This document shows positions 1-15,548 of a stretch of 64,000 bases of DNA, one piece after another. Made by a program: the position numbers and the translations under genes. The stretch spans positions 620,001-684,000 of the forward strand of contig CAVSQS010000002.1 of the NCBI GenBank assembly GCA_963730165.1, written 5' to 3'. Source of the stretch: DASSQJ01 sp963730165 (GTDB lineage Bacteria; Actinomycetota; Actinomycetes; Actinomycetales; Dermatophilaceae). How positions within the stretch are numbered: the stretch's first letter is position 1; each line of letters opens with the position of its first letter. The notes under the pieces were generated by a model. That model was not told where the DNA came from and made no database searches. It saw nothing but the letters and a program-made list of their open reading frames with translations.

Positions 1-285
1 GTAGCGCACGCCGGGCAGGTCCTTCACACGACCGCCACGGACGAGCACCATCGAGTGCTCCTGGAGGTTGTGGCCCACACCGGGGATGTAGGCGGTGACC
101 TCGATGCCGCTCGTCAGGCGCACGCGGGCGACCTTGCGGAGGGCGGAGTTCGGCTTCTTGGGGGTGGTCGTGTACACGCGGGTGCACACACCACGGCGCT
201 GCGGAGAGCCCTTGAGGGCAGGGGTCTTGGCCTTCGTGGCCTTGTCCTGCCGGCCCTTGCGCACCAGCTGGTTGATGGTAGGCAA
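1..285 (-). CDS. rpsL: 30S ribosomal protein S12 (partial, C-terminus outside window)
   Basis: Small-subunit protein of the decoding centre. The minus-strand frame begins (M)PTINQLVRKGR and continues through TTTPKKPNSALRK and RVKDLPGV, the two conserved loops that line the decoding site. The lysines in PKKPNS and RVKDLPG are the wild-type residues, so no classical streptomycin-resistance change is seen. The start is TTG at 285; a GAAGGA ribosome-binding site six bases upstream supports it, and no ATG fits. The gene runs off the left edge after 95 codons, where rpsG, fusA and tuf would normally follow. It stands about 400 bp downstream of the GNAT gene and probably has its own promoter. Confidence 0.97.
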   Translation of the reverse strand, partial: MPTINQLVRKGRQDKATKAKTPALKGSPQRRGVCTRVYTTTPKKPNSALRKVARVRLTSGIEVTAYIPGVGHNLQEHSMVLVRGGRVKDLPGVRY

Positions 286-533
286 CCTGGATCCTTCGGT
301 TCGTCTGGTCAAGCCGCGGCATCGGTGCCACGGCTCCTTGGTGTGTCCGGTGCTCGACCCCCGCGTTCGGGTGTGTCGCACCGGGTGCTCTTCCCTGCAC
401 TCCCCATGCACCATCCCGCGTTCTTCGCGACGGTGGTTTGGGGCGCCCGGCAAGAGGTGGGCGAGGCCGTGCTCGGCGCCTCACGGCGATGAACGCGGCT
501 CCAGGGCCTGGACCTAGCCAGACACGATGGCCA

Positions 534-563
534 AGAATACCGGCCCGCGCACGGGCACTCCAA
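534..563 (-). promoter_or_regulatory. candidate promoter for rpsL in a gene-free stretch
   Basis: The 394 bp between the GNAT gene (stop at 680) and rpsL (start at 285) hold no convincing gene. On the minus strand TTGGAG (563-558) and TATTCT (539-534) are separated by 18 bp and resemble a housekeeping -35/-10 pair. This would give an untranslated leader of about 250 nt before rpsL. The match is by eye only and other pairings are possible. Confidence 0.3.
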
Positions 564-679
564 ATCGGTTGCCGTGCGTGAGCCGTGCTTCCGGCCACCG
601 AAGTCAACGGCATCCGGGCGGTCCCTTGTTCCCGCACGCTGGCGGGCGGGGCCGCTCGCGGCGTTCGTGGCCCGGCGGG

Positions 680-1219
680 TCAGTCCTGCTCGTCGAGGCT
701 CTCGAACGCGCAAGCGTACCGGAACGGACCGGCGCGGCCGGGCCCCCACGCCCGCAGCCGCTTGACCTGGAAGAACTGCGGGGCCCATGGCCCCGGTGAC
801 CCGATGCCGTGCGTCGCGGCCGTCTCGAAGCCGAAGGCACCGTAGTACTCCGGGTCGCCGAGCAGCACGAGGGCGGGCTCGCCCCGCTGGTCGGCGGTGG
901 CCACGACCGCGGCCATGAGGACCGACCCGATGCCCGTCCGCTGCAGGTCCGGGCGGACCGCGAGCGGTCCGAGCCCCACGGTGGCACCCTCCCCCATCGT
1001 CGCGCGGCTGCAGGCGACGTAGCCCACGACCTCCTCGTCCAGCTCGGCCACGAAGGTGAGGGCGGGCAACAGGTCGTGGTCGGCGCGAAGGGCGTCGACG
1101 AGCACCGACTCCACCGCGTGCTCGGCGCCTTCGGGGACCTCGAAGGCGGCGTCGAGCAGGGCCCGGACGGACGCGGCGTCGGCGGCGTGCTCGGGTCGGA
1201 TGGTCAGGTCGGGGCGCAC
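680..1219 (-). CDS. GNAT family N-acetyltransferase
   Basis: A 179-residue predicted cytoplasmic acetyltransferase that would use acetyl-CoA to modify a small molecule or protein; the substrate is unknown. The acetyl-CoA binding segment VGLGPLAVRPDLQRTGIGS (about residues 82-100) has the R/Q-x-x-G-x-G/A pattern, and the family end motif GDPEYYGAFGFE follows (about 121-132), which places it with YhbS-like enzymes. The start is GTG at 1219. It lies 7 bp downstream of the methyltransferase-like gene and may be co-transcribed with it. Confidence 0.8.
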   Translation of the reverse strand: MRPDLTIRPEHAADAASVRALLDAAFEVPEGAEHAVESVLVDALRADHDLLPALTFVAELDEEVVGYVACSRATMGEGATVGLGPLAVRPDLQRTGIGSVLMAAVVATADQRGEPALVLLGDPEYYGAFGFETAATHGIGSPGPWAPQFFQVKRLRAWGPGRAGPFRYACAFESLDEQD

Positions 1220-1226
1220 GCCGCCA

Positions 1227-1928
1227 TCATCCCCCGCGGGCCGACGGGACGGCGGACCGGTTCAGCAGGTAGAGCGCGTAGTCGAGCTGGCGGCCGCCAC
1301 GCTCCACGCGGCGCACCTGCTCCTGCACCACGTCACCGTCCTGCGCGACCGTGTCCAGTGCGGCCACCAGGCCGGGGGCGAGGTGCGAGGACCAGATCGC
1401 CAGCAGGCCACCGGGCGCCAGTGCCGCACGGGCGCAGGCCAGTCCGGCCGGCTGGTACAGGGCCGCGTTGGCGGCGTGCACGAGGAAGTCCGGGCCGTTG
1501 TCGACGTCGAGGAGGACGACGTCCCACGGCCCCACCGGCGCTGCGGCACCCCCTACGAGGACGTCGGCGATGTCGGCGACGTGCAGTCGGCACCGGTGGG
1601 ACTCGAGCCCGGCGAGCTCGGCGACCAGGCCGGCGCGCGACCAGCGGACCAGTGGCGCCGCGAGCTCGACCACGTCGACACGCTCGACACGGGGGTCGGC
1701 CAGCACCGCCCGCGCCGTGAAGCCCAGCCCGAGCCCGGCGACGAGCACCCGGACGGGGGCGGGGTGACACCCCAGGGCCGCTTCGGCGAGCAGGACCTCG
1801 GTGGTGACGTCCACGGTGTCCATCGCGAAGGCGCCGTCCACGACGAGCTCGAGCACCTCGCCCCGGCGGCGCAGGACGACCTCACCGTGTGCGGTGTCCT
1901 CCCGGCCCAGCGTGACCGGGTCGGTCAC
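1227..1928 (-). CDS. spermidine-synthase-like methyltransferase-fold protein
   Basis: A 233-residue protein with a Rossmann methyltransferase fold. The glycine-rich nucleotide-binding motif VLVAGLGLGFTAR (about residues 61-73) is followed by VDVVELAAPLV with the acidic residue that binds ribose, and by DVVLLDVDNGPDFLVH, which resembles the DVII-x-D segment of polyamine aminopropyltransferases. No signal peptide or membrane span is seen. The GTG start at 1928 overlaps the stop of the upstream membrane protein gene by 4 bp, suggesting translational coupling. Whether it transfers an aminopropyl or a methyl group cannot be told from the sequence. Confidence 0.72.
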   Translation of the reverse strand: MTDPVTLGREDTAHGEVVLRRRGEVLELVVDGAFAMDTVDVTTEVLLAEAALGCHPAPVRVLVAGLGLGFTARAVLADPRVERVDVVELAAPLVRWSRAGLVAELAGLESHRCRLHVADIADVLVGGAAAPVGPWDVVLLDVDNGPDFLVHAANAALYQPAGLACARAALAPGGLLAIWSSHLAPGLVAALDTVAQDGDVVQEQVRRVERGGRQLDYALYLLNRSAVPSARGG

Positions 1929-2293
1929 TCGGCGGCGACGAGGGGGCGGTGGTGGCGCTCTGGTACAGGCTGGCGCAGCTCGGCGGCGGCGCCGAGGACG
2001 AGGAGGATGCTGGCGGGGAGGAAGAGCACCCCGATCGACAGCAGTGCCAGCATCGTCAGGAGGGCGTGCCCTCCGGCGAGGATGACGCGCATGCGCCGCG
2101 ACGGGCCGAGCCAGGCACCGGTGGCGAGCAGGGCGAAGAGCACGAGGGGGCCGAGCACGCCGGCCCCGTTGACCTCGAGCAGTGTCGCCTCACTGCCGCT
2201 GTCCTCGGAGTACAGCGGCAGGTACAGGCACACGGTCACGGCCGCCGCACTCGCCAGTGCACCCAGCCCCAGAAGCCACCTGTACCTCGTCAC
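1925..2293 (-). CDS. small integral membrane protein, unknown function
   Basis: A 122-residue protein with four hydrophobic segments (near residues 7-25, 40-58, 65-85 and 88-105). I do not recognise a family. I start it at the GTG at 2293 (VTRYRWLLG), right before the first membrane span. A TTG at 2347 is in frame but lies almost against the rpoC terminator hairpin, so a start there is less likely. Its stop overlaps the start of the methyltransferase-like gene in an ATGA-type junction. It is the first gene after the rpoBC unit on this strand. Confidence 0.6.
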   Translation of the reverse strand: MTRYRWLLGLGALASAAAVTVCLYLPLYSEDSGSEATLLEVNGAGVLGPLVLFALLATGAWLGPSRRMRVILAGGHALLTMLALLSIGVLFLPASILLVLGAAAELRQPVPERHHRPLVAAE

Positions 2294-2352
2294 GGGCCAA
2301 GCATCGCGGTCGCGGCGCCCCGAGTCCAGCAGGAAACCCCGCAGCAACGCCG

Positions 2353-2395
2353 GAGGGCGGGCGCCCGGTGGTCTCCCACCGTCGCGCCCGCCCTC
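2353..2395 (-). terminator. rho-independent-type terminator after rpoC
   Basis: A 12-bp perfect stem (GAGGGCGGGCGC at 2353-2364 with GCGCCCGCCCTC at 2384-2395) encloses a second 6-bp stem (CGGTGG/CCACCG). It lies 22 bp beyond the rpoC stop. No long T tract follows, as is usual in high-GC actinobacteria. Confidence 0.75.
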
Positions 2396-2416
2396 GCGGT
2401 CAGCCGGTCCGGCCGC

Positions 2417-6304
<3,888 letters not shown>

Positions 6305-6401
6305 GTGGTTCCTTCTCTCGTTTCTAACGAAGTCTGTGGTCTGACAGGGGTGAGTCGGGCGGGCTCCCGGCCCGGGCACGTGGCCCGGACCGGGTCACCT
6401 G

Positions 6402-9890
<3,489 letters not shown>

Positions 9891-10490
9891 GGAGGGTTCC
9901 TTCCACGGGCCTGTTCAGACTTCTGGATGGCTGCTCCCCACAGCCGACTCGTCCAGTCCGGGATGTCGGGTCCACCGGTTCAGCCGGGGGCATGACGACA
10001 CGACGGCTCATCGACGAGCGAGGGAAGTCGGGGGGCAGCGCAAAGGAATACCATACCCGAGAAAGGCAGGGCCGTCCAACCGGGCCCAGCCCTCCGGCTC
10101 CCAGTCGCGGCCGACCCACCGAGGCGGGTGACCCGAACAGGATGACTGCCCGCCCCTGTCCAGTCAAGGAGTTCGGCGCAATCGGCGCGCCCGTCGCCGT
10201 CGGATCGCTCACGTCGTCGCAGGTCAGCCTGTCTGCAGCCGCGCCGACACCCGGCGCCGCCGACCCGCCGCAGATGGCCTCGGAGCGACGGGCAGGCAGT
10301 GCTGCACCCGCCGGGTGGGGGCGCGGGCCCGCCACGTGGAAAGTCGTGCCCATCTGCACGCCCGTCGGTGCGCTGGCTACGGACGCGCGCACCCAGGTGC
10401 CCAGCGAAGCCCGGGGACACGAGACGGGTCCGGACCGTGGTCCGGACCCGCCCGCTGCGAGTGGGTGTCAGTCCCCCGAGGGGGACCGGC
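9891..10490. other. intergenic region between rplL and rpoB, no gene seen
   Basis: Six hundred bases without a convincing gene; the open frames here are short and read arginine/proline-rich nonsense. The region holds the hairpin after rplL (10425-10450) and should carry the rpoBC promoter on the minus strand. One weak -35-like TTGACT (10167-10162, minus strand) is visible, but its partner -10 is unclear. Confidence 0.6.
10425..10450 (-). terminator. hairpin after rplL
   Basis: A 12-base inverted repeat, CGGGTCCGGACC and GGTCCGGACCCG, separated by GT; in RNA about ten pairs can form with a small loop. It starts 40 bp after the rplL stop, suggesting that rplJL and rpoBC are at least partly separate units. 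Confidence 0.65.
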
Positions 10491-10886
10491 TCACTTGAGG
10501 GTGACGGTGGCGCCGGCGCCCTCGAGCTGCTCCTTGGCCTTCTCGGCCGCAGCCTTGTCGACCTTCTCGAGGACGGGCTTGGGGGCGCCGTCGACGAGGT
10601 CCTTGGCCTCCTTGAGGCCGAGGGAGGTCAGCGCGCGGACCTCCTTGATGACGGCGATCTTCTTGTCGCCCGCGGCCTCGAGGACGACGTCGAACTCGTC
10701 CTGCTCGGCGGCGGCCTCGCCACCGGCCTCGCCGCCGGCGGCGGCGGGGGCGGCACCGGCGACCGCGACGGGCGCGGCGGCGGTGACGTTGAAGGTCTCC
10801 TCGAACTCCTTGACGAACTCGGAGAGCTCGATGAGGGTCATCTCCTTGAAGGCGTCAAGGAGCTCGTCGGTGCTGAGCTTGGCCAT
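10491..10886 (-). CDS. rplL: 50S ribosomal protein L7/L12
   Basis: A 131-residue stalk protein that recruits translation factors to the large subunit. The N-terminal dimerisation/L10-binding helix region (KLSTDELLDAFKEMTLIEL) is followed by an Ala/Gly-rich hinge (about residues 33-60) and the globular C-terminal domain (FDVVLEAAGDKKIAVIKEVR and TSLGLKEAKDLVDGAP), ending in GATVTLK. It lies 69 bp downstream of rplJ in the standard order. The ATG at 10886 has AAGGA upstream. Confidence 0.98.
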   Translation of the reverse strand: MAKLSTDELLDAFKEMTLIELSEFVKEFEETFNVTAAAPVAVAGAAPAAAGGEAGGEAAAEQDEFDVVLEAAGDKKIAVIKEVRALTSLGLKEAKDLVDGAPKPVLEKVDKAAAEKAKEQLEGAGATVTLK

Positions 10887-10955
10887 GTCTGGCGTCCTTT
10901 CTCTGCTGTTTCTGCCGTGAGTGGCGAACTGGTGTGGTGGGCCGGCCCCGAGGGG

Positions 10956-11594
10956 TCAGCCCGCGTCGCCACCCTCGGCGACGTCGGTGGCCGGGGCCTC
11001 GGTGGCCTCGGTGACCGGGGCCTCGGTGGGGGCCTCCTCGGCCGCTGCGGGCGCCTCGGCGGCCGCAGCCACCGGGCCCTCCGCCTCGACCTTCGCCCGG
11101 AGTGCGTCGACCGTGCGAGCGGCCTGCGACAGCGGAGCGGCGAAGAGGTAGACGGCCTTGCTGAGCGTGGCGTTCATGGCGCCGGCCAGCTTGGCGAGGA
11201 GCACCTCGCGGGACTCGAGGTCCGCGAGCTTGGTGATCTCGTCGGCGGAGAGCTGCTTGCCCTCCATGACGCCGCCCTTGATCACCAGGAGGGGGTTGGC
11301 CTTGGCGAAGTCGCGCAGACCCTTGGCCGCCTCCACCGGGTCGCCCTCGACGAAGGCGATGGCGGACGGGCCGACGAGCTGACCGTCGAACGCGGTCACC
11401 CCGGCGTCCTTGGCGGCGAGCTCGGTCAGCGTGTTCTTGACCACGGCGTAGGTCGCGTTGCCACGCAGGCTGTTGCGCAGGTCGGTGATCTGCTTCACCG
11501 TGAGCCCGCGGTACTCCGTGAGGACGGCGGCGTTCGAGTTCTGGAACTTGTCCGAGAGCTCGGCGATCGCCGCTGCCTTGTCGGCACGTGACAT
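10956..11594 (-). CDS. rplJ: 50S ribosomal protein L10
   Basis: A 212-residue stalk base protein that binds 23S rRNA and the L7/L12 dimers. The core matches the family: AVLTEYRGLTVKQ (about residues 23-35), NATYAVVKNTL, and GPSAIAFVEGDP. A tail of about 45 residues rich in Ala, Glu, Pro and Thr follows the helical L7/L12-binding segment and makes it longer than the enterobacterial protein; such tails are common in actinobacteria. It is preceded by a structured leader that is the likely site of L10-mediated autoregulation and is followed by rplL. Confidence 0.97.
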   Translation of the reverse strand: MSRADKAAAIAELSDKFQNSNAAVLTEYRGLTVKQITDLRNSLRGNATYAVVKNTLTELAAKDAGVTAFDGQLVGPSAIAFVEGDPVEAAKGLRDFAKANPLLVIKGGVMEGKQLSADEITKLADLESREVLLAKLAGAMNATLSKAVYLFAAPLSQAARTVDALRAKVEAEGPVAAAAEAPAAAEEAPTEAPVTEATEAPATDVAEGGDAG

Positions 11595-11853
11595 TCGGGC
11601 CTCCTTCCGTCAGGTCGGACCGTCAGCGAGGGTCCGGACACGACGCGAGCCCCGGCGCAGGGCACGGGGCTCGGGAGGGGCGCGCAGAGCTGGGCTCCAC
11701 GACATCCGTGAACTTCGTGGCCTGCGCTGGTCGCCCGCTGCGTGCGGACCTTCGGTCTCGTGCGGGTGCACTCGACAACCGGCGGTCTTCGGTCGGGTCA
11801 CAGCGTACGGGAGCCGGGCCCCGCCCCCAAATCGTCGGGCCCCTGCCCGGGCC
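11595..11853 (-). promoter_or_regulatory. rplJ leader, candidate L10 autoregulatory region
   Basis: This 259-bp leader holds no gene. It contains a GC-rich hairpin (CGAGCCCC with GGGGCTCG, 11646-11673) and a ribosome-binding site (GGAAGGAGG) directly before rplJ. Leaders of rplJL units usually bind L10 to shut off translation. I infer that role from position; I could not fold the RNA or match the kink-turn consensus. Confidence 0.45.
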
Positions 11854-12441
11854 TCAACCGACCTCGGGAGCCTCCACCGTCACGCCCGATCCCTCCGGGT
11901 CGGTGCCTGTGAAGACCCAGGTCGACCCTGACGTCTCGGTCACCGTCAGACGTGTCCCCTCGAGGGACCCGACCATGACCCGGGGGTCGGCGACCGACGA
12001 CAGCAGCTGGACGGAGAAGGCCAGGGCCTGACCGAGCTCCGAGTCCTGGTCGTCGACCGACCAGACGCCGTCCCGCATCGTGTGGATCGCCCCGTCGACG
12101 ACCCGGACCTTGTCACCGTCGATGACGGTCGCGAGGTCCGGCTGCTCGGCCGCGAGGACCACGTCGTAGGCAGCGGGAGCGGACGCGACGTCCGCCTCGA
12201 CGTGGAGGCTGCCCGCCGCCTCGATGGCGTCCAGGACGAAGGGCACGAGGTCGGCTCCTTCCACCCGGTCGCCCTTCTCCGCGGAGGTGATGACGTTGGG
12301 TGACGGCGACGCCTCCGCCGGGGACGGCCCGGTGGCGGGTGCTGAGCTGCTGGCCGAGCCCTCCGAAGTGCCAGCGCCTCAGGCCCCGAGGGCGATGACT
12401 CCCGACAGGGCGACGACGGTCAAGAGTGCGTGCTTGATGAT
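11854..12441 (-). pseudogene. LppX/LprG-like lipoprotein with TGA at the lipobox cysteine
   Basis: One frame of 196 codons encodes a lipoprotein-like product broken by a single in-frame TGA. A charged start and hydrophobic core (IIKHALLTVVALSGVIALGA) lead to the point where a lipobox cysteine is expected, but that codon is TGA (12381-12379). The frame then stays open through GAGTSEGSASSSAP, a low-complexity linker, and a folded part (AGSLHVEADV, VRVVDGAIHTMRDGVW, GSTWVFTGTDPEGSG) of the kind seen in small LppX_LprAFG lipoproteins. The likely start is ATC at 12441 or 12438, after a good AGGGAGGGG site; no ATG, GTG or TTG stands there. A GTG at 12264 could give only a 136-residue cytoplasmic fragment. 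Two lesions at key positions point to a decaying gene. Recoding and sequencing error are the alternatives. Confidence 0.6.
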
Positions 12442-12532
12442 TGGGCCCCTCCCTGTGTCAGATGTGGCGGGGCCCCCGGTCGTCCCTCCCCGCCCGCGCC
12501 GACCCGGGGTCAGGCGGGGTGCGGCCCAGGGG

Positions 12533-13105
12533 TCACGCCACCGATCCCGCCTCCACCTCGAGCTGCCCCGCACCCTTGCGGACGGTGAGCCCGAGCACGA
12601 TGAAGACGATGCCCCAGATGATGGCCATGACACCGATTACCCAGACCAGCGCGACGAGGCCGTCCACCGGGTTCGTGACGAACAGGACACCGATGACGAG
12701 GTCGAGCAGCCCGGAGACCACGAGCAGCCAGCGCGGCGACGAGGAGGTCGACGAGAAGGACCCGATCAGCTCGAACACGCCGCGGACGATGAGCCAGACT
12801 CCGAGAACCCAGACCAGGGTGGTGCTGGTGAGCTGGGGGTGGATGAAGGCGTAGCCGGCGGCGACGAAGGCGATGATCGCCATCACCCCGAAGAGGACAC
12901 GCCGGCCGGTAGGCCCGGGTCGGAAGGCGGCGGCCGCCATCGCGATGCCGTCGATGAGGGCCCAGATCCCGAAGAGGATCACCCAGACCAACACGGTCAA
13001 CCCCGGCCACACCAGCGCCACGATCCCGAGCACCACGGCGACGACGCCCTGGGCGACGAGCACCTTCCAGGACCAGGTGAGGAAGTCGGACAGGTCGTTC
13101 GGCAC
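12533..13105 (-). CDS. HdeD family (DUF308) membrane protein
   Basis: A 190-residue protein with six hydrophobic segments arranged as three similar pairs, the HdeD/DUF308 pattern: WKVLVAQGVVAVVLGIVALVWP, then a repeat with FGVMAIIAFVAAGYAFIHP, then VVSGLLDLVIGVLFVTNP and a last pair ending WGIVFIVLGLTVRKG. Members are linked to acid or general stress tolerance in enterobacteria; the biochemical role is not known. I start it at GTG 13105 (VPNDLSDFLTWSW), where GGAGG lies four bases upstream, not at the far 5' end of the open frame. It is 29 bp downstream of the AI-2E-type permease gene and probably in the same transcript. Confidence 0.85.
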   Translation of the reverse strand: MPNDLSDFLTWSWKVLVAQGVVAVVLGIVALVWPGLTVLVWVILFGIWALIDGIAMAAAAFRPGPTGRRVLFGVMAIIAFVAAGYAFIHPQLTSTTLVWVLGVWLIVRGVFELIGSFSSTSSSPRWLLVVSGLLDLVIGVLFVTNPVDGLVALVWVIGVMAIIWGIVFIVLGLTVRKGAGQLEVEAGSVA

Positions 13106-13134
13106 GGGAACCTCCGGTGGGTGGGGCTGGGCGG

Positions 13135-14271
13135 TCAGTCGGACGCCCCGGCCCGGGGTGCGTCGACGAACGTGGCCCCGGACAGGATGGGGCTCAGCCA
13201 TCTGCTGCGGGGGTCGGCGTCGACGAGGAGGGCCTTGGCGAGGATGGTCATGGGGAGGGCGAGGATCGCCCCGAGCGGGCCGAGGACCCACGTCCAGAAG
13301 ATGAGGGACAGGAAGGTCAGGGTGGTGGACAGGCCGAGCGCGTCACCCTGGTACTTGGGCTGGATGATCGACTGGATCACGAAGTTGATGACCGAGTACA
13401 CGACGATGACCCAGATCATGAGGGAGGGCCCGCCCTGGAGGAGCCCGAGGATGGCGGGCGGGATGACCCCGATGACGAAGCCGATGTTCGGGATGAAGTT
13501 GGTGACGAACGCCAGGATCCCCCAGACGAACGCCCCCGGAATGCCCAGGAGCCACAGCGCGAAGACGTCGATCACAGCGACGATGAGGCCGAAGATCGCT
13601 GACACCGTCATGTACTTGCGGGTGCTGACCGCGAAGTGGACCAGTGCGCCGACCACGACCGGGCGCTCGTCGTTCGCCGCGCGCAGCTGGCTGGGGAACT
13701 TCCCGGAGTCGAACCCGATGAACACCACGAGCGTCGCGACGAACGCGATGAGCGTGAGGATGCCGAGGGCGCTGCTGGCCACGGCGGCGAGGACCCCGAC
13801 CAGCTTCGAGGGGTCGAGGGAGGACTTGAACGCGTCTAGCTGGGACTGCTGGATGCCCAAGGAGGACAGCGAGCTCCCGATGTTCGAGACGAGCTTGTTG
13901 AACTGGTCCGCGTACTGCGGGACGATCTCGGCGAGCTGCGCAGCGGACACGACGAGCGCGACGATCATCCCGAAGAGGATGAGGTAGACCAGCACGATCG
14001 TCGCGATGCCGGCGCTCCAGGCCGGCGCCCCCCAGCGGATGATCCTGCCGCGTGCGGGAGCGACCGTGACGACGAGGACGATACCGAGCATCGTCGGGGC
14101 GACGATTCCCGCGGCGGCCTGCATCCCGGCCACGGCCAGCGTCGCCGCAGCGAGTCCCATCAGGATCAGCAGTGCCCGCGGCAGGCCAGGCCGCGCGTCT
14201 GCGGCATCCTCTGCGGTCTCCGGCTCGCCCTCCGGCGGGCCCATCGGCTGGTCGGGGCCTGTCTCCGTCAC
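13135..14271 (-). CDS. AI-2E transporter (PerM/TqsA) family membrane protein
   Basis: A 378-residue polytopic protein. A proline/glutamate-rich N-terminal tail of about 25 residues precedes two paired spans (near residues 30-70), a long extracytoplasmic segment (about 105-165), and a C-terminal block of spans containing FVTNFIPNIGFVIGVIPPA, the family signature around the conserved P-N-I-G. Members include putative quorum-signal exporters and sodium/proton antiporters, so the transported species is uncertain. The GTG at 14271 overlaps the stop of the DUF7144-like gene by 4 bp. A second, quite different member of the family lies at 60885-62090. Confidence 0.85.
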   Translation of the reverse strand: MTETGPDQPMGPPEGEPETAEDAADARPGLPRALLILMGLAAATLAVAGMQAAAGIVAPTMLGIVLVVTVAPARGRIIRWGAPAWSAGIATIVLVYLILFGMIVALVVSAAQLAEIVPQYADQFNKLVSNIGSSLSSLGIQQSQLDAFKSSLDPSKLVGVLAAVASSALGILTLIAFVATLVVFIGFDSGKFPSQLRAANDERPVVVGALVHFAVSTRKYMTVSAIFGLIVAVIDVFALWLLGIPGAFVWGILAFVTNFIPNIGFVIGVIPPAILGLLQGGPSLMIWVIVVYSVINFVIQSIIQPKYQGDALGLSTTLTFLSLIFWTWVLGPLGAILALPMTILAKALLVDADPRSRWLSPILSGATFVDAPRAGASD

Positions 14272-14681
14272 GCCAGGTCCTTGGCGTCCCCGTGGACCGT
14301 GAGCGCCCAGATGATGACGACGTCGAGGGCGATGACGAGCAGCGACCACACCGGGTAGGCCGGGACGTTCATCATCTGGGTCACCATGTTGACCGTGACG
14401 GCGATGACGCCGACGACCCGGGCCCAGACGTGCCCGAGGAAGATCCCGATGCCCGCGGCCACGAGGAGGATGCCGAGGACGACGTGCACCCATCCCCAGG
14501 CGGTGACGTCGAGCAGCACGGTGACGCGTGGGCCGCTCGAGAGGACGACCTCGTCCTCCACGATCGCGACGACGCCGTAGATGGCGTTGAAGAAGCCGAC
14601 GACGAAGAGCAGGACACCTGTGAAGCCGTGCCACCCGCTCCAGGCGTTGCCTGAGGTGTACCGGTGCTGGGCCTGGGTCAT
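14268..14681 (-). CDS. DUF7144-like four-span membrane protein
   Basis: A 137-residue protein with four membrane spans: GVLLFVVGFFNAIYGVVAIV, VHVVLGILLVAAGIGIFLG, VVGVIAVTVNMVTQMMNVP and SLLVIALDVVIIWALTVHG. The layout and the NAIYG / YPVWSLLVIALDV segments fit actinobacterial DUF7144 proteins, whose function is not known. The ATG at 14681 has AAGGA upstream. It is the first gene of the envelope block that sits between rplA and rplJ and follows the rplA hairpin, so it should have its own promoter between 14682 and 14777. Confidence 0.7.
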   Translation of the reverse strand: MTQAQHRYTSGNAWSGWHGFTGVLLFVVGFFNAIYGVVAIVEDEVVLSSGPRVTVLLDVTAWGWVHVVLGILLVAAGIGIFLGHVWARVVGVIAVTVNMVTQMMNVPAYPVWSLLVIALDVVIIWALTVHGDAKDLA

Positions 14682-14777
14682 GCGTCATCCTTCCACTGCG
14701 AGCCGACGGTCTCGGGCCCGACGGCTGGACTCTAGCGAGCGACGGCCCGGCTGTCTGCCACCCACGCCGGGACGCGG

Positions 14778-14812
14778 CGAGCCCGCCACCCCGTGCGGGG
14801 GCGGCGGGCTCG
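14778..14812 (-). terminator. terminator after rplA
   Basis: A 10-bp stem (CGAGCCCGCC with GGCGGGCTCG) encloses a second CCCC/GGGG stem. It lies 19 bp past the rplA stop and separates the rplKA unit from the envelope-protein block. Confidence 0.75.
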
Positions 14813-14831
14813 TGGGGGGTGCGCGGGAGGC

Positions 14832-15548
14832 TCAGGCCTCGACGGACTCCTCGAGGAGGTCGCGGGTCCTGCTCGCGTCGAGCGGGATGCCCGGACCCAT
14901 CGTCGTGGTCATCGTCGCCTTCGAGATGTACCGGCCCTTCGAGGCGGCCGGCTTCAGCCGGAGGACCTCGTCGAGCGCGGCGGCGTAGTTCTCCACCAGG
15001 GCCTTCTCGTCGAAGGAGGCCTTGCCGATGATGAAGTGGAGGTTCGAGTGCTTGTCGACCCGGAACTCGATCTTGCCGCCCTTGATGTCGGAGACCGCTT
15101 TGGCGGTGTCCATCGTGACCGTGCCGGTCTTCGGGTTCGGCATCAGGCCCCGCGGACCGAGGACCTTGCCGAGCCGGCCGACCTTGCCCATGAGGTCGGG
15201 CGTCGCGACGACGGCGTCGAAGTCGAGCCAACCGCCCTGGACCTTCTCGAGCAGGTCGTCGGACCCGACGAAGTCGGCACCCGCGGCCGTGGCGGCCTCG
15301 GCCTTGTCGCCGTTGGCGAAGACGAGGACCCGGGCGGTCTTGCCCGTGCCGTGCGGCAGGTTGACGGTGCCGCGGACCATCTGGTCGGCCTTGCGGGGGT
15401 CGACGCCGAGACGGAACGCGACCTCGACGGTCTCGTCGTACTTCGCCGACGCGCCGGACTTGGCGAGGCGAACCGCCTCGAGCGGGCTGTAGAGGCGGGA
15501 CGCGTCGATCTTCTCGGCGGCGGCCCGGTAGGCCTTGCTGCGCTTCAT
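14832..15548 (-). CDS. rplA: 50S ribosomal protein L1
   Basis: A 238-residue large-subunit protein that binds 23S rRNA at the L1 stalk. It begins MKRSKAYRAAAEKID and has the family segments DETVEVAFRLGVDPRKADQ, RGTVNLPHGTGKTARVLVF, GPRGLMPNPKTGTVT and KGGKIEFRVDKHSNLHF. The length is normal for actinobacterial L1. It is 76 bp downstream of rplK in the standard rplK-rplA order and ends at a strong hairpin. L1 commonly represses its own mRNA. Confidence 0.98.
   Translation of the reverse strand: MKRSKAYRAAAEKIDASRLYSPLEAVRLAKSGASAKYDETVEVAFRLGVDPRKADQMVRGTVNLPHGTGKTARVLVFANGDKAEAATAAGADFVGSDDLLEKVQGGWLDFDAVVATPDLMGKVGRLGKVLGPRGLMPNPKTGTVTMDTAKAVSDIKGGKIEFRVDKHSNLHFIIGKASFDEKALVENYAAALDEVLRLKPAASKGRYISKATMTTTMGPGIPLDASRTRDLLEESVEA

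Noticed and set aside
12379..12381. Selenocysteine codon at the lipobox
   Set aside because: No selenoprotein lipobox is known to me, no convincing hairpin follows the TGA at the right distance, and the missing start codon favours decay of the gene.
14272..15231. N-terminal extension of the AI-2E-type permease into rplA
   Set aside because: The upstream part is an out-of-frame reading of rplA and of the DUF7144-like gene; the overlapping GTG at 14271 is the natural start.
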